A DNA stretch of 34,783 nt from a bacterium (lineage in GTDB: Bacteria; Arandabacterota; Arandabacteria; Arandabacterales; Arandabacteraceae). The stretch spans positions 1-34,783 of the forward strand of contig JALGZP010000023.1 in NCBI GenBank assembly GCA_025774845.1, written 5' to 3'. Both the position numbers and the translations under genes were made by a program. Positions within the stretch are counted from its first letter, which is position 1, and each line of letters starts with the position of its first letter. The notes beneath the pieces were generated by a model. The model searched no databases and was not told where the DNA came from. It saw only the letters and a list, made by a program, of their open reading frames with translations. Positions 33,434 to 34,783 of the stretch are shown here, piece after piece.

Positions 33434-34783
33434 ATGGGAAGAATAGCGTTACTGTCCACGACATTCCTGCTTTTGACTCTCGTCTGGGCGGGCGGCGCAG
33501 GCTGTGCGGAATCCGACTCGGTGATCGCGGTGGCACCGCTCGATCTCATGCTCACAACGAGCGACCTGGATTCCTTTTCAGGCCTTGTGATCTCGCCGGA
33601 AGCCATGCTCGTTATCCTACCCGAGCCAGAAACCGGTTTCCTGTTTGCGAGGGGCACAATCACCCCACTCGGTGCTGAGCCCCGGGTGAAGTTATGGATA
33701 GTACCGGGTCACGTGTCAGAGGATGCGGCCGCTGAGGCCGGGATAGTCATACTCCACACCACCCAGTACAGCACGGTGGTTGAGGCTGATTGGACCTCTG
33801 CTCACCGGCTTCGCTTGCTGGGTTACGCGGTTGTGAAGGCGAGGTTTCGACCCATAGCCGATCTGAAGCAACCTCACTTCGGGAGTGAGGCGGTTGAAGA
33901 ATTCCTGAGGCAACGCCCGCTGACCGGGGCACGCAAACGGTTCATCAGATCGCTTTCAAATTCGGTCGATACGCTGCTCATAAAGAATACGATCTTCGAT
34001 CTCTCATATGATCTCGACCTGGTCGAATACAGAACACGATATGCCTGCCGTACGGATCTCAATGATGATATCGCGCCCTACATCATTGATCGCCTGACCG
34101 ACTATGTCACTCCGCATGGTGGCAGTGTGCTGATCCATGACTGCCTGCACGATGATAGTCCGTGCGGTGCCGTACCGTTCAGAAACATCGCGGGCGTATT
34201 GCCCGGTAAGCGGACGAGCGCGCACTACCTCATCTGTGCCCACTATGACGCGACGGCAAGCCGCGAGCCGGTTTGGAACTGGATGACCGACCCCGCCCCT
34301 GGAGCGGATGATAACGCCTCGGGAACAGTGGCCGTGCTTGAATGTGCAAGACTGCTCGCAGGTCTCGATCTCGATTTCGGTCTCACTTTCGTTGCTTTCT
34401 CGGGCGAGGAGCTGGGTCTCCTGGGGAGTGACTGCTATGTGGATGCCTTAAGCGAAGAGGATTCCATACTTGGTGTGATCAATCTCGACATGGTGGGCTA
34501 TGCCGGTCCGGGGAATCGCACAGAGATAATCTATGACTGGAGATCGCAGTGGCTTTCGGATCTTATCGACGAGATGGCCGATACGCTTGGCATCGATACA
34601 ACGTTTACTTTCAACCTGAGCGGTATTCCAAGCAGCGACCACGCTTCCTTCTGGACCGCGGGTATCCCGGGGGTGATGCTGGCCGACAGGACCGGCAAGT
34701 TTGGAATTCCCGAATACCCTTCCTACCACATGGTAAGTGACACGCTCGGCAATCTCAGCATGAGTCAGATCACCGACAATGTC
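33434..34783 (+). CDS. Secreted M28-family zinc metallopeptidase, cut by the right window edge
   Basis: The visible 450 residues start with a signal peptide (LLSTTFLLLTLVWAGGAGCA), then an N-terminal extension (about 30-235), and an M28 peptidase domain with all expected zinc and catalytic residues: H270 in LICAHYDA, D292-D293 in GADDNASG, E325-E326 in SGEELGLLGS, D352 in NLDMVGY and H403 in SSDHASFW. These enzymes are aminopeptidases of the periplasm or outside. The GAGC ending the signal only poorly fits a lipobox. No stop codon occurs before the window ends, and only a short piece is probably missing because all five motifs are already present. It begins 17 bases after the HhH-barrel gene and is likely co-transcribed. 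Confidence 0.92.
   Translation, partial: MGRIALLSTTFLLLTLVWAGGAGCAESDSVIAVAPLDLMLTTSDLDSFSGLVISPEAMLVILPEPETGFLFARGTITPLGAEPRVKLWIVPGHVSEDAAAEAGIVILHTTQYSTVVEADWTSAHRLRLLGYAVVKARFRPIADLKQPHFGSEAVEEFLRQRPLTGARKRFIRSLSNSVDTLLIKNTIFDLSYDLDLVEYRTRYACRTDLNDDIAPYIIDRLTDYVTPHGGSVLIHDCLHDDSPCGAVPFRNIAGVLPGKRTSAHYLICAHYDATASREPVWNWMTDPAPGADDNASGTVAVLECARLLAGLDLDFGLTFVAFSGEELGLLGSDCYVDALSEEDSILGVINLDMVGYAGPGNRTEIIYDWRSQWLSDLIDEMADTLGIDTTFTFNLSGIPSSDHASFWTAGIPGVMLADRTGKFGIPEYPSYHMVSDTLGNLSMSQITDNV

Overview
The window looks like a chromosomal segment from an uncultured Gram-negative bacterium with moderately high GC. The envelope genes (lamin-tail repeats with a FlgD-like C-terminal domain, a helix-hairpin-helix plus beta-strand-rich outer-membrane-type protein, lipoproteins), the many GAF/HD-GYP regulators and the housekeeping set resemble FCB-related candidate phyla of the Krumholzibacteriota/Eisenbacteria/Latescibacterota kind. 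That placement is an inference from gene content; no phylogeny was run.

Layout. (1) 1-5124 is a signalling cassette: two GAF/HD-GYP proteins, a large histidine kinase that carries its own C-terminal GAF and degenerate HD-GYP domains, and a single-domain receiver. (2) 5295-8551 holds priA behind a good sigma70-type promoter, then a second receiver protein with its own promoter and structured leader. (3) 8552-9906 is about 1.35 kb with no recognisable protein gene but much RNA-like structure: two near-identical tandem promoters, a hairpin-rich segment ending in a terminator-like stem and T-run, and a duplicated hairpin displaying a CCUCC loop. (4) 9971-18873 is a TPR lipoprotein followed by the core run rho, rpmE, DUF1385, prfA, prmC, murA, selB, tightly packed and partly overlapping. 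SelB implies a selenocysteine-using organism. (5) 18996-20827 is a translationally coupled pair: a thioredoxin-reductase-like flavoprotein without the CxxC pair and an RlmN-like radical SAM protein lacking one of the two RlmN methyl-transfer cysteines. (6) 20925-26751 is a long apparent operon: threonine aldolase, a RecJ-like nuclease, a small UVR-like protein, an RsmI-glutaredoxin fusion, a two-lobed GNAT protein and an AmrS-type radical SAM enzyme. (7) 26760-27867 is a REP-associated (RAYT) transposase element with tandem 33-bp palindromic repeats at one end and an inverted copy at the other; two decayed copies of the same repeat lie after selB. (8) 27927 to the right edge is an envelope/secretion block: lamin-tail protein, small outer-membrane-type protein, membrane-anchored metallophosphoesterase, HhH plus barrel protein, and a secreted M28 metallopeptidase cut by the window edge.

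The observations most worth following are the RNA-rich gap at 8.6-9.3 kb, the flavoprotein plus altered RlmN-like pair, the RsmI-glutaredoxin fusion with an internal ribosome binding site, and a terminator-like hairpin embedded in the signal-peptide codons of the lamin-tail gene.
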